A stretch of 58,343 bases of DNA from Flavobacterium sp. I-STPP5a (lineage in GTDB: Bacteria > Bacteroidota > Bacteroidia > Flavobacteriales > Flavobacteriaceae), in NCBI RefSeq assembly GCF_009764685.1, contig NZ_VHLM01000071.1, positions 1-58,343 on the forward strand, written 5' to 3'. The first letter of the stretch is position 1. Each line of letters starts with the position of its first letter. Shown one piece after another: positions 37,903 to 46,249 of the stretch. The notes beneath the pieces are model-generated. The model ran no database searches, was not told where the DNA came from, and saw nothing but the letters and a program-made list of their open reading frames with translations. A program made the translations under genes and the position numbers.

Positions 37903-38802
37903 ATGAGTTCCACCATTTCATCTAATCAAAAGAAATCTTTAATCATTACAACTCTTTTGTATGCGGCAATGTTGTTAATTTTATTTTTTATCCGATTTTG
38001 GCCTCCTGCAAATACAGATGAACTTGCTGGCGGTGGTGGCGGTGGCGGAGTTACAGTCAATTTTGGAGATAGTGATCTTGGGTCTGGTGCTGATTATCAA
38101 AGTGAAGTACTAGAGGTAACCAACCAATCTAAGCAAACTCCAGTAAATACTGCACCTGACGAAGCTATATTATCACAAGAAAACAGTACAGATGAAAGCG
38201 TTGTTATTCCTACAAAAGAAAAAACAAAGAAACCTACACTAGTTGTCAAAGAAGAAACAAAACCCGTAGTTGCAAAACCAAAAGTTTCGAATACTACAAA
38301 TGATGCATTATCTAGTATTCTTAAAGGTTCAAACAAAGGTGGCGATGGTGATGACAAAACAGCCGGAAACAAAGGAAAAGCAAACGGTAGCTTAAACTCT
38401 GGAGAATATTATGGATCTGGTGGTTCTGGTGGTGGAACAGGCGGAGGAAACGGAACTGGAACTGGTATAGGAACTGGGAGCGGCTATGGATCTGGAAGTG
38501 GAGGCGGATCTGGAAGTGGTTCTGGTGGTGGCGTTGGCTATTCTTTAGGAAACAGAAAAGCGGTTGCTAAGCCTGCTCCTAAATATACGTGCAACGAACA
38601 AGGCAAAGTAGTAGTAGAAGTAGCCGTTGACCGCAACGGCAGAACAATAAGCGCCATTGCAGGTGTAAAAGGAACTACAAATACGGCAAAATGCTTGCTA
38701 GATCAAGCTAGAATTGCTGCCATGAACACTAAGTGGGACGCAAGCAGTGACGCTCCTGAGAAACAAGTAGGTAAGATTGTTTATAATTTCAATTTGAATT
38801 AG
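37903..38802 (+). CDS. TonB-like energy transducer, glycine-rich
   Basis: A 299-residue protein with one N-terminal membrane helix (about 12-31), a proline/glycine/serine-rich periplasmic linker with poly-Gly (about 43-50) and a long GSG-rich section (about 165-215), then a C-terminal TonB-like domain (VVVEVAVDRNGRTISAI to GKIVYNFNLN). This is the design of transducers that carry proton-motive energy from ExbB/ExbD to outer-membrane receptors. The exbB/exbD genes are next to it but convergent, so separately transcribed. The GC-rich linker differs from its surroundings. Confidence 0.8.
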   Translation: MSSTISSNQKKSLIITTLLYAAMLLILFFIRFWPPANTDELAGGGGGGGVTVNFGDSDLGSGADYQSEVLEVTNQSKQTPVNTAPDEAILSQENSTDESVVIPTKEKTKKPTLVVKEETKPVVAKPKVSNTTNDALSSILKGSNKGGDGDDKTAGNKGKANGSLNSGEYYGSGGSGGGTGGGNGTGTGIGTGSGYGSGSGGGSGSGSGGGVGYSLGNRKAVAKPAPKYTCNEQGKVVVEVAVDRNGRTISAIAGVKGTTNTAKCLLDQARIAAMNTKWDASSDAPEKQVGKIVYNFNLN

Positions 38803-38857
38803 TAGGTTAGTTTATACCAAAATTCCATTATAAAAATAGGCTTCAAATATACGTGAG

Positions 38858-38978
38858 GCCGCGTGAGGGATAGCAGCAAGTACCGAAGTACTGCGAATAG
38901 CCCGACCAGAATAAAAAAAGGGGCCAATCACTATAATGTTGATTAGCCCCTTTTATTTATTGTGGTCACGCCCAAAAA
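38858..38978 (+). repeat. Dispersed intergenic repeat, copy B
   Basis: GCGTGAGGGATAGCAGC (38861-38877) leads to GCGAATAGCCCGACC, then a terminator hairpin, then TCACGCCCAAAAA. The opening GCGTG and the closing CACGC are complementary, so the whole block could close as one structure. Same order of parts as copies A, C and D. It lies between the convergent TonB-like and exbD genes. Confidence 0.8.
38916..38954. terminator. Terminator inside repeat copy B
   Basis: AAAAGGGGCCAATCA (38916-38930) pairs with TGATTAGCCCCTTTT (38940-38954) with one mismatch. A and T tracts on both sides fit two-way termination of the convergent genes. Confidence 0.85.
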
Positions 38979-39007
38979 TAACAACTTTTAAAAACGTGCC
39001 CTAGTAT

Positions 39008-39403
39008 TTATTTAGGACTGGTAGCAATCACAAATTTTAGATTGTTCCTCACTCCTATTTGCAAGACATCGACTAAATCTTGTACTTGTAAGTTAAACGG
39101 AATTCTTACAATAACGGTTTGATCTTTTGCCGAACCCATTTTTGACATTAGTGTAGTCTCGAGTTCTTCGAATGAAACAGGCTCTTTGTCAATATAGAAT
39201 TTTTTATCCTCAGTGACTGATAAACTGATGTATTGCTTGTTTGTTTTTTCATTTGATTGTGCCTTTGGCAAGGTCATCTTGATTACATTTGGATTAGCAA
39301 GTGTTGAAATAATCAAGAAAAACAGCAGTAAAAAAAACATGATGTCGCTTAACGAAGAAGTCGCGACCTCAGCATGGAATCTTCTTTTTCTTTTTATAGA
39401 CAT
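39008..39403 (-). CDS. exbD: ExbD/TolR-type proton channel subunit
   Basis: A 131-residue protein with one N-terminal membrane helix (about 17-36, containing the ion-path Ser/Asp region SLSDIMFFLLLFFLI) and a periplasmic domain (LVDVLQIGVRNNLKFVIATSP). It forms the stator core with ExbB. Its start is one base from the exbB stop, so it is co-transcribed with exbB. Confidence 0.92.
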   Translation of the reverse strand: MSIKRKRRFHAEVATSSLSDIMFFLLLFFLIISTLANPNVIKMTLPKAQSNEKTNKQYISLSVTEDKKFYIDKEPVSFEELETTLMSKMGSAKDQTVIVRIPFNLQVQDLVDVLQIGVRNNLKFVIATSPK

Positions 39404-39404
39404 G

Positions 39405-40100
39405 TTATGATCTTTGAATAATATTTACAAACTCAAGCACTTGTTTTTGGATTTTTAATGCAAAATTATCAATTTTCCCGTTCAACAAGTGGTATCCACT
39501 GTAGGCAACAATCCCTACTATTAAACCCGCTCCACTACTAATCATTTTTTCGTACAATCCGCCAGAAATGTTCCCAATACTAATATTCTCAGTTACTGAT
39601 ATGCTGTAGAAAATTTTAATAACTCCAGAAATTGTCCCAATAAAACCTAAGGTAGGCGCGATACCCGCAATAAGTCCCAAATGGCCCAAGTGCTTTTCCA
39701 TTTCGCCAATTTCAATATCGGCTGCACGATCCATATTCGATTCGATTTCACTAATTGGCCTACCAATAACAAGAATACCTTCTTTAATTATATTTCCTGA
39801 TGCGGAGTTGTTACGCTCTGCGCTTGATCTAGCAAAATCTAAATTACCTGAGTTTAAATGATCCCGAACATCACGAAGCAACAAGTTATCTACTTTTGAA
39901 GCTTTACTGATGTATAAATAGCGTTCTACAATGAGGTAAAAGGTATAAAACAATAAAATCCCAATAGGAATTAGCCATATTCCTCCTTTTAATAAAAATC
40001 CTAAAGTAGAAACCTCAGTGTTAGGAGCAATTTTTTCAATAACTACATTTGATGCAGCATTAGTAAGGGTGTCCGCTTGTAATTGTATAAAACTAAACAT
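39405..40100 (-). CDS. exbB: ExbB/TolQ/MotA-type proton channel subunit
   Basis: A 231-residue membrane protein with three main hydrophobic segments: GGIWLIPIGILLFYTFYLIV (35-55), GLIAGIAPTLGFIGTISGVI and the C-terminal helix ISSGAGLIVGIVAYSGYHLL. These match the MotA/TolQ/ExbB family, which with ExbD turns proton flow into torque for TonB. The first gene of an exbB-exbD operon; folC is divergent. Confidence 0.93.
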   Translation of the reverse strand: MFSFIQLQADTLTNAASNVVIEKIAPNTEVSTLGFLLKGGIWLIPIGILLFYTFYLIVERYLYISKASKVDNLLLRDVRDHLNSGNLDFARSSAERNNSASGNIIKEGILVIGRPISEIESNMDRAADIEIGEMEKHLGHLGLIAGIAPTLGFIGTISGVIKIFYSISVTENISIGNISGGLYEKMISSGAGLIVGIVAYSGYHLLNGKIDNFALKIQKQVLEFVNIIQRS

Positions 40101-40228
40101 ATAATATTATTGTATTTTAATCATTAATTCTAAAATTTATTTCAATTTTGCAATAAAGATACTTTTCGATGTAGTATTAAACTAAAAAAATTGAAAAATA
40201 TTTTAAACAATCCCTTTTTACCATCAAA

Positions 40229-41449
40229 ATGAATTATCAAGACACTATAAATTGGATGTTTAATCAACTCCCAATGTATCAACTTCAAGGCGCACTGGCT
40301 TACAAGAAAGATTTAACAAATGCTCATATTCTTGTTGCACACCTAAACCATCCAGAGAAGCAGTTAAAATGCATACATGTTGCTGGAACAAACGGCAAAG
40401 GATCTACCTCTCACATGCTAGCATCTGTTTTACAAGAAGCGGGATATACAGTAGGCTTGTACACGTCGCCACATTTAAAGGATTTTAGAGAACGTATTAA
40501 AATAAACGGAATCGAAATATCTGAAAAATTTGTTGAAGATTTCATAACGGAGCATCAGCTTTTTTTTGAAGCAAATGACATGAGTTTTTTCGAGATGACC
40601 GTAGGATTAGCATTTGATTATTTTGCTACTTCAAAAGTTGACATTGCTATTATTGAAGTAGGAATGGGCGGAAGACTAGATGCAACCAATATTATCACCC
40701 CATTGGTTTCGGTTGTGACCAATATAGGACTGGATCACACCCAATTTTTGGGCAATACACTTGAAGCAATTGCTTTTGAGAAAGCGGGAATTATAAAGCC
40801 AAATATTCCCGTGATTATTGGAGAGTACGCCTCTGAAACAAAACCCGTTTTCTTGACCAAAGCCAAAGAAGGCAATTCAGAAATTTATTTTGCCTCTGAT
40901 TTAATTACAGAAAACTATCCTTCAGACCTGATTGGTGATTATCAAATACACAATAAAAAGACGGTATTACAAACCATAGAGGTTTTGAATAAGCAAACTG
41001 AATTTGAAATTACTCCTCAAAATACGCAAGCTGGTTTGTTACACGTGGTAAAAAACACAGGACTTCAAGGCAGGTGGCAGCAAATACACACAGCTCCAAA
41101 AGTAATTTGCGATACTGCTCATAATAAAAACGGACTTGAAATCGTATTAAAGCAAATTCAAAACGAGAAATTTAACACATTACACTTTGTTTTAGGCGTA
41201 GTAAATGATAAAGATCTAGAAGAAATCTTGCCTTTGTTTCCAAAAAATGCAAAATATTATTTTTGTAAGCCCAATATTCCTCGTGGACTAGAAGCATCAA
41301 TCTTACAACAAAAAGCCGCTTTATTTGCACTTCAAGGCGAAGTATACAATTCTGTTTCAGAAGCTTATCAAAAAGCATTACGAAATGCAGTTGAGACCGA
41401 CTTCATTTACATTGGTGGCAGTACCTTTGTAGTTGCAGAAATTTTGTAA
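40229..41449 (+). CDS. folC: Bifunctional folylpolyglutamate synthase/dihydrofolate synthase
   Basis: A 406-residue Mur-ligase-fold enzyme that adds glutamate to folates. The P-loop is GTNGKGSTS at about 52-60, followed by LYTSPHLKDFRERI and the GMGGRLDATN metal-binding segment. Length is normal. Divergent from exbB. Confidence 0.95.
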   Translation: MNYQDTINWMFNQLPMYQLQGALAYKKDLTNAHILVAHLNHPEKQLKCIHVAGTNGKGSTSHMLASVLQEAGYTVGLYTSPHLKDFRERIKINGIEISEKFVEDFITEHQLFFEANDMSFFEMTVGLAFDYFATSKVDIAIIEVGMGGRLDATNIITPLVSVVTNIGLDHTQFLGNTLEAIAFEKAGIIKPNIPVIIGEYASETKPVFLTKAKEGNSEIYFASDLITENYPSDLIGDYQIHNKKTVLQTIEVLNKQTEFEITPQNTQAGLLHVVKNTGLQGRWQQIHTAPKVICDTAHNKNGLEIVLKQIQNEKFNTLHFVLGVVNDKDLEEILPLFPKNAKYYFCKPNIPRGLEASILQQKAALFALQGEVYNSVSEAYQKALRNAVETDFIYIGGSTFVVAEIL

Positions 41450-41466
41450 TTTTTTTTGTTTTTTAG

Positions 41467-41496
41467 TTGCATATCCAAAAAACAGTCTTATATTTG
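41467..41496 (+). promoter_or_regulatory. Promoter of tRNA-Val
   Basis: TTG at 41467-41469 (-33), 19-base spacer, TATATTTG at 41489-41496 (-7). This is the clearest complete Bacteroidota promoter in the window. It is 40 bases before the mature tRNA. Confidence 0.75.
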
Positions 41497-41535
41497 CACT
41501 CGCAATAAGGAAATGAAAATTAGCGAATTGCACTA

Positions 41536-41610
41536 GGGCGATTAGCTCAGCTGGTTCAGAGCACCTCGTTTACACCGAGGGGGTCGGGGGTTCGAACCCC
41601 TCATCGCCCA
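41536..41610 (+). tRNA. tRNA-Val (TAC)
   Basis: Acceptor GGGCGAT (41536-41542) pairs with ATCGCCC (41603-41609); discriminator A. The anticodon arm CCTCG-TTTACAC-CGAGG gives anticodon TAC (valine). T loop GGGGGTTCGAACCCCT is normal. CCA is not encoded. It has its own promoter and terminator. Confidence 0.97.
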
Positions 41611-41611
41611 C

Positions 41612-41645
41612 AAAACTTCTCAAGAAATTGAGAAGTTTTTTTTTG
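41612..41645 (+). terminator. Terminator of tRNA-Val
   Basis: AAAACTTCTCAA (41612-41623) with TTGAGAAGTTTT (41628-41639), loop GAAA, T tract. Confidence 0.9.
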
Positions 41646-41671
41646 CACTAAACTGAACACTAACTTTCGGT

Positions 41672-42253
41672 TTAGCCGTGAATGGTTTCACTTGTTCCAT
41701 AGTTCACAATTATCGAAGTTTCAAAGGCAATCCATTCCTTCCAGCGCTTATCCACATCTACATGATCCGCATATTTTTTGGCAAATCCTAAAAAAGTCGT
41801 GTAATGTCCCGCTTCACTAATCATTAAATCTCTATAAAATTTAGCCAACTCTGCATCAGCAATGTTTTCCGAAAGCACTTTGAAACGCTCACAACTTCTA
41901 GCTTCAATCATAGCCGAAAACAACAAACGCTCACACAAAGCATCATTCCTACTTCCATCTTTTTTCATGAACTTAAACAATTCATTCACATAATGATCCT
42001 TGCGCTCGCGCCCTAACGAAAGCCCTTTCTTTTTTATCAGGTCATGCACCATTTGCAAATGCTCTAATTCTTCCCTAGCAATAATCATCAATTCAGTTAC
42101 CAGTTCTTCTTTTTCTGAATTTTGAGTAATCAAACTTATTGCGTTCGATGCTGCTTTTTGTTCACACCAAGCGTGGTCTGTCAATATTTCCTCAATATTT
42201 GACTCTACTATATTCACCCATCTTGGGTCCGTAACTAATTTTAGTCCTAACAT
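41672..42253 (-). CDS. miaE: tRNA-(ms2io6A)-hydroxylase-like diiron protein
   Basis: A 193-residue ferritin-like diiron protein. Carboxylate/histidine motifs EELEHL (about 76-81), EARSCERF and EAGHYTTF fit MiaE, which hydroxylates the isopentenyl group of ms2i6A37 in tRNAs that read UNN codons. Two tRNAs of that kind (Leu-TAA, Phe-GAA) lie elsewhere in the window. It is convergent with tRNA-Val, which is not a MiaE substrate. Assignment relies on the family; activity unproven. Confidence 0.88.
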   Translation of the reverse strand: MLGLKLVTDPRWVNIVESNIEEILTDHAWCEQKAASNAISLITQNSEKEELVTELMIIAREELEHLQMVHDLIKKKGLSLGRERKDHYVNELFKFMKKDGSRNDALCERLLFSAMIEARSCERFKVLSENIADAELAKFYRDLMISEAGHYTTFLGFAKKYADHVDVDKRWKEWIAFETSIIVNYGTSETIHG

Positions 42254-42347
42254 TTCAATATCATTTAATGTACTACAAAATTAGTGATTTATTGCATAGA
42301 CACATCCATCAAGATCAGATTGAACCTTTAATAAAACAAAAATAATT

Positions 42348-42500
42348 AGGGCGTGCCACCAAAAAAAATGGCCTAGCAACATTCTACTTAGCCATTTTTT
42401 TTGCTGTCGGGCTATCCGCTTCAAGTCCTCATTGCGTCTTTGCTACGCGACAACGCCATTGCGGGCTATACGCTACTATCCCTCACGTGGCGTCTAACCT
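42348..42500 (-). repeat. Dispersed intergenic repeat, copy C
   Basis: On the minus strand it opens CACGTGAGGGATAGTAGCG (42470-42488), passes TATAGCCCGC and GGATAGCCCGACAGC, then a terminator hairpin, then GGCACGCCCTAA (42348-42358). It is the longest and best-formed copy. With the short spacer to 42602 it fills the 350-base gap between miaE and a glycosyltransferase gene; nothing coding is seen. Confidence 0.8.
42361..42402. terminator. Terminator inside repeat copy C
   Basis: Eight A plus TGGC (42361-42372) pair with GCCA plus T8 (42391-42402) around a loop. The T tracts on both strands allow use in either direction, though the flanking genes are divergent here, so it does not clearly serve one. 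Confidence 0.75.
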
Positions 42501-42601
42501 GAAATACAAGCCTTTATATTCATCAGAATTTACAAGTCTCTAAAGCTACAATACCACATTAAATTAGTATTTTGCAACCGTAATTTTCATCTCTCAAAAA
42601 A

Positions 42602-43837
42602 GTGCAATCACTCTTAATTATTGGTTTTGTATGGCCTGAACCCAACTCCTCAGCTGCAGGTGGAAGAATGCTACAATTAATTTCGCTTTATCAAAAACAA
42701 GGATTTAAAATCACCTTTGCCTCTCCTGCACAAGACAGCGCTTTTAGTACGGATCTTGAGTCCCTAAACGTTGACAAGAAAACAATCCTTCTCAACTCGT
42801 CTACTTTTGATGCGTTTATCAAAGAACTAAATCCGGCTGTAGTACTCTTTGATCGCTTTATGATTGAAGAACAATTTGGCTGGCGTGTTGCCGAAAATTG
42901 CCCTGATGCTATCCGAATATTAGATACCGAGGATTTACATTGTTTACGTCTTGCCAGACAAAAAGCTTTCAAAGAAAACCGAATATACACAACCCAAGAT
43001 TTGCTTGTTGAAGAAGTTGCCAAACGAGAAATTGCTAGTATTTTGCGCTGCGATATCTCCTTAATGATTTCTCAATATGAAATTGAAATTCTAACCACCA
43101 CATTCAAAATTGACCAGGCGTTGCTTTTATACCTGCCTCTTTTACTTGAGTCAGAGGCAATTTTAAATGCAACTACAACACCATCCTTTGAGAACAGAAG
43201 TGATTTTACTTTTATTGGTAATTTTTTACACGAACCCAATTGGAATGCGGTTCAGTATTTAAAACAAACCATTTGGCCCTTGATTAAAAAACAAGTACCT
43301 GAAGCCGTTTGCAAAATTTATGGTGCCTATCCATCCCAAAAAGTGCTGCAACTGCACAACACAAAAGAAGGATTCTTAATTTTAGGTCGCGCAGAGGATG
43401 CACAAGAAGTAGTAAAACAGGCCCGAGTTGTTCTAGCCCCCTTGCGTTTTGGCGCAGGAATAAAAGGGAAATTACTCGAAGCCATGCAATGCGGTACACC
43501 TAGCGTAACTACTACAATTGGCGCCGAATCGATGCATGGTGATTTGCCATGGAATGGTTTTATCCAAGACAATCCCGAACTTTTTGCCAACCAAGCAGTG
43601 TTGTTGTATCAAAACAAAAAAACGTGGCTAGCCTCTCAAGAAAACGGATTTGAAATAATCAAGCAACGTTATGCAAGAACATTATTTGAAACTGATTTCA
43701 ATGAGCAAATGCAAAACATACAGAAAAATCTAGAACAACACCGTTTGAACAATTTTATGGGTGCATTGCTACAGCATCATACCTTGAAAAGTACCATGTA
43801 CATGTCAAAATGGATTGCCGAGAAAAATAAAAACTAA
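42602..43837 (+). CDS. Glycosyltransferase, family 4-like (GT-B)
   Basis: A 411-residue GT-B fold protein beginning at GTG (42602). The N-terminal half has WPEPNSSAAGGRML, the acceptor-side glycine motif; the C-terminal half has FIGNFLHEPNWNAV and VVLAPLRFGAGIKGKLLEAMQCGTPSVTT, where the E(x)7E-like donor site lies. It is similar to glycosyltransferases of surface polysaccharide or glycoprotein synthesis. It stands alone, donor unknown. Confidence 0.85.
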   Translation: MQSLLIIGFVWPEPNSSAAGGRMLQLISLYQKQGFKITFASPAQDSAFSTDLESLNVDKKTILLNSSTFDAFIKELNPAVVLFDRFMIEEQFGWRVAENCPDAIRILDTEDLHCLRLARQKAFKENRIYTTQDLLVEEVAKREIASILRCDISLMISQYEIEILTTTFKIDQALLLYLPLLLESEAILNATTTPSFENRSDFTFIGNFLHEPNWNAVQYLKQTIWPLIKKQVPEAVCKIYGAYPSQKVLQLHNTKEGFLILGRAEDAQEVVKQARVVLAPLRFGAGIKGKLLEAMQCGTPSVTTTIGAESMHGDLPWNGFIQDNPELFANQAVLLYQNKKTWLASQENGFEIIKQRYARTLFETDFNEQMQNIQKNLEQHRLNNFMGALLQHHTLKSTMYMSKWIAEKNKN

Positions 43838-43877
43838 AACGAAATTTGCTTCTATAGTAATTTATTTCAATCTGTAT

Positions 43878-44249
43878 TTATTCCATAACAGCAATAGCTT
43901 CAATTTCAATGAGCCAATCTCTATTACCCAATACAGAGACGCCAACAAGAGTACTTGCTGGATAATTCTCATTTCCTAAAAATTCGTTTCTAATTTTTCT
44001 AAAAATCGGTAAATCGGTTTCTGGATTAAAATTTACGATATAGGTATTCATTTTAACCACATCCTTAAACGTAGCATTGCATTTATGCAATTGCTGTTCT
44101 AAGTTTTGAAAAGTGGCAATTAATTGGGCTTCTAGGGTATCCCCAATGCCAATTTGCCCTGAAATATAAAGAGTTTTGAAATCACCCGTTTTTACCAGTA
44201 CTGTTTGCGAAAAACCTTCACTGGGATCAATGTATTCTTTTTGAATCAT
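43878..44249 (-). CDS. RidA family protein
   Basis: A 123-residue YjgF/RidA-fold protein. RidA members hydrolyse reactive enamines/imines from PLP enzymes. LYISGQIG (about 30-37), VKMNTYIVN and the C-terminal WLIEIEAIAV are family segments, but the usual catalytic Arg of the subgroup (NYPASTLVGV where RSxR is typical) is not seen, so imine deaminase activity is uncertain. Confidence 0.82.
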   Translation of the reverse strand: MIQKEYIDPSEGFSQTVLVKTGDFKTLYISGQIGIGDTLEAQLIATFQNLEQQLHKCNATFKDVVKMNTYIVNFNPETDLPIFRKIRNEFLGNENYPASTLVGVSVLGNRDWLIEIEAIAVME

Positions 44250-44409
44250 TTTGGAGCATATTAAGTCGGTACAAAATTAATAGTTTATCTATTGAAAGTC
44301 CTTTAAAAAAACATTTTTTAAACAAGTGATACCGCAACATGAAAACTACTTTGTTTGTCTTTCGTTTTCAAAAATACGTAGACTACTACACCATTTTCTC
44401 TATTAAGAT

Positions 44410-44530
44410 CTCGTGCGCATGAAGGATAGGAGCGGCATCCTTTTATGAAGCGGTAGCGTAATAAAAGATATAGCGTATAGCCAGACGCAGCTGTAACGCT
44501 AGTGGAAGCAGGGACATGCCCAAAAACACA
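44410..44530 (+). repeat. Dispersed intergenic repeat, copy D (diverged)
   Basis: GAAGGATAGGAGCGGCAT (44421-44438) matches the GAGGGATAGCAGC start of the family, and TATAGCGTATAGCCAGACGC (44470-44489) matches its TAGCCCGAC part; the end GACATGCCCAAAAAC parallels CACGCCCAAAAA. A terminator follows. The 338-base gap between ridA and pdhC holds this repeat and AT-rich DNA only. Confidence 0.7.
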
Positions 44531-44568
44531 AAACCCATCAGCTTTAAAAAAAAGTGATGGGTTTTGTT
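44528..44568 (-). terminator. Terminator of the pdhA-pdhC transcript
   Basis: ACAAAACCCATCA (44528-44540) pairs with TGATGGGTTTTGT (44555-44567). It lies 19 bases past the pdhC stop on the minus strand, attached to repeat copy D. Confidence 0.85.
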
Positions 44569-44586
44569 ATTAAACTGAATCCGTGT

Positions 44587-46242
44587 TTATGCTAGCATGG
44601 TCACTGGATTTTCAATGTATTGTTTTAAAGTTTGCAAGAACTGTGCTCCAGTTGCTCCATCGATGGTACGGTGGTCACAAGCAAGAGATAACATCATAGT
44701 GTTTCCTACTACAATTTGTCCATTTTTAACAACCGGTTTCTCAACAATTGCACCTACAGATAGGATTGCAGAATTAGGCTGATTGATAATTGAATTGAAT
44801 TCAACAATACCAAACATTCCTAAATTAGAAACAGTAAAAGTACTTCCTTCCATTTCTGCAGGTAATAGCTTTTTGTTTTTTGCTCTTCCGGCAAGATCTC
44901 GTACACTACCCCCTATTTGAGACAAACTCATAGCATCTGTAAATTTCAATACAGGAACTACTAGACCATCCTCAACCGCTACAGCAACTCCAATATTCAC
45001 ATGGTGATTGATTGTAATGGCATCCTCTTTCCATTGTGAATTTATTTTTGGATGCTTTTTCAAAGCCATTGCACAAGCTTTGATTACCATATCGTTAAAA
45101 GACACTTTTGTATCAGGCACTGTGTTAATCACTGCTCTTGAAGCCATTGCATCATCCATAGCTACTTCGATTACTAAGTTGTAATGCGGAGCAGTAAATA
45201 AGGATTCGGCCAATCGTTTTGCAATAATCTTGCGCATTTGAGAATTCTTGATTTCCTCTGTAAATATTTCTCCAGTAGGAACAAACACTTTTGGTGCAGC
45301 AGGTGCAACAACAGTTTCTGCTTTTGCAGACGGCGCATCAGCAGTTGGTTTAGCAACAGCTGATGTAAAGTTTTCGATATCGCTTTTTACGATTCTACCA
45401 TTTTCACCCGAACCCTTAACTTGATTCAACTGAATTCCCTTATCACTTGCAATTTTCTTTGCTAATGGCGAAGCCAAAATACGTTGCCCATCAGCTGCAG
45501 CTTCTTGAGCAACTGGCTCAGTCGCTGCCGTTGTTGTTACAACTTCTTCTTTAACTTCTGCAGCAGGAGCAGCTGTCGTTGCTCCGCCTGCTTTATAATT
45601 TGTAGCAATTCCAGCAACATCGGTTCCTGCGGGACCTATAATTGCCAAAAGACTATCAACAGGAGCTGTATTTCCTTCTTCAATACCTACATATAATAAT
45701 GTACCTGCATTGAAAGACTCAAACTCCATTGTTGCTTTATCTGTTTCAATTTCAGCAAGAATATCACCTTCGGCAACTGCATCTCCTACTTTTTTCAACC
45801 AGGTTGCAACAGTTCCTTCGGTCATTGTATCACTTAAACGAGGCATCGTTATTACCACTACTCCTTTTGGTAAAGAAGTCGCTACTACAGATGATTCTTT
45901 TGCAGTTTCTGGAACAGCCACCGCTTCTGAATCAGGTTTTACTTCGTCTGCAGCTGGAGTTGCCTCTGCTGGTTTTCCTGCAAGTAATGCTGAAATATCT
46001 TCGCCTTCTTTTCCTATGATGGCTAATAATGAATCTACTGCTGCTGTTTCACCAGCAGGTATACCTATATGTAAAAGAGTACCTTCGTTGAAAGACTCAA
46101 ATTCCATTGTTGCTTTATCGGTTTCAATTTCGGCAAGAATATCTCCTTCGCTTACTTTATCACCTACTTTTTTTAGCCAAGTCGCTACCGTTCCTTCCGT
46201 CATCGTATCGCTCAAACGAGGCATTGTAATAATTGTTGCCAT
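44587..46242 (-). CDS. pdhC: Pyruvate dehydrogenase E2, dihydrolipoamide acetyltransferase with two lipoyl domains
   Basis: A 551-residue E2 core subunit that moves the acetyl group from E1 to CoA. Two lipoyl domains have lipoylation lysines K43 and K169 in EIETDKATMEFESF, joined by Ala/Pro-rich linkers. A peripheral subunit-binding domain follows at about 254-292 (ILASPLAKKIASDKGI), then the catalytic acyltransferase domain with H524/D528 in DHRTIDGATG. The two lipoyl segments are close copies also in DNA, offset by 378 bases. It starts seven bases after pdhA. E1-beta and E3 genes are not in the window. Confidence 0.96.
   Translation of the reverse strand: MATIITMPRLSDTMTEGTVATWLKKVGDKVSEGDILAEIETDKATMEFESFNEGTLLHIGIPAGETAAVDSLLAIIGKEGEDISALLAGKPAEATPAADEVKPDSEAVAVPETAKESSVVATSLPKGVVVITMPRLSDTMTEGTVATWLKKVGDAVAEGDILAEIETDKATMEFESFNAGTLLYVGIEEGNTAPVDSLLAIIGPAGTDVAGIATNYKAGGATTAAPAAEVKEEVVTTTAATEPVAQEAAADGQRILASPLAKKIASDKGIQLNQVKGSGENGRIVKSDIENFTSAVAKPTADAPSAKAETVVAPAAPKVFVPTGEIFTEEIKNSQMRKIIAKRLAESLFTAPHYNLVIEVAMDDAMASRAVINTVPDTKVSFNDMVIKACAMALKKHPKINSQWKEDAITINHHVNIGVAVAVEDGLVVPVLKFTDAMSLSQIGGSVRDLAGRAKNKKLLPAEMEGSTFTVSNLGMFGIVEFNSIINQPNSAILSVGAIVEKPVVKNGQIVVGNTMMLSLACDHRTIDGATGAQFLQTLKQYIENPVTMLA
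45712..46227 (-). repeat. Internal direct duplication of the lipoyl-domain coding segment
   Basis: The segments 45712-45849 and 46090-46227 are near-identical DNA, offset by 378 bases (126 codons), matching the distance K43 to K169. The low divergence suggests recent duplication or continued gene conversion between the two lipoyl domains. Confidence 0.85.
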
Positions 46243-46249
46243 AATTGAT

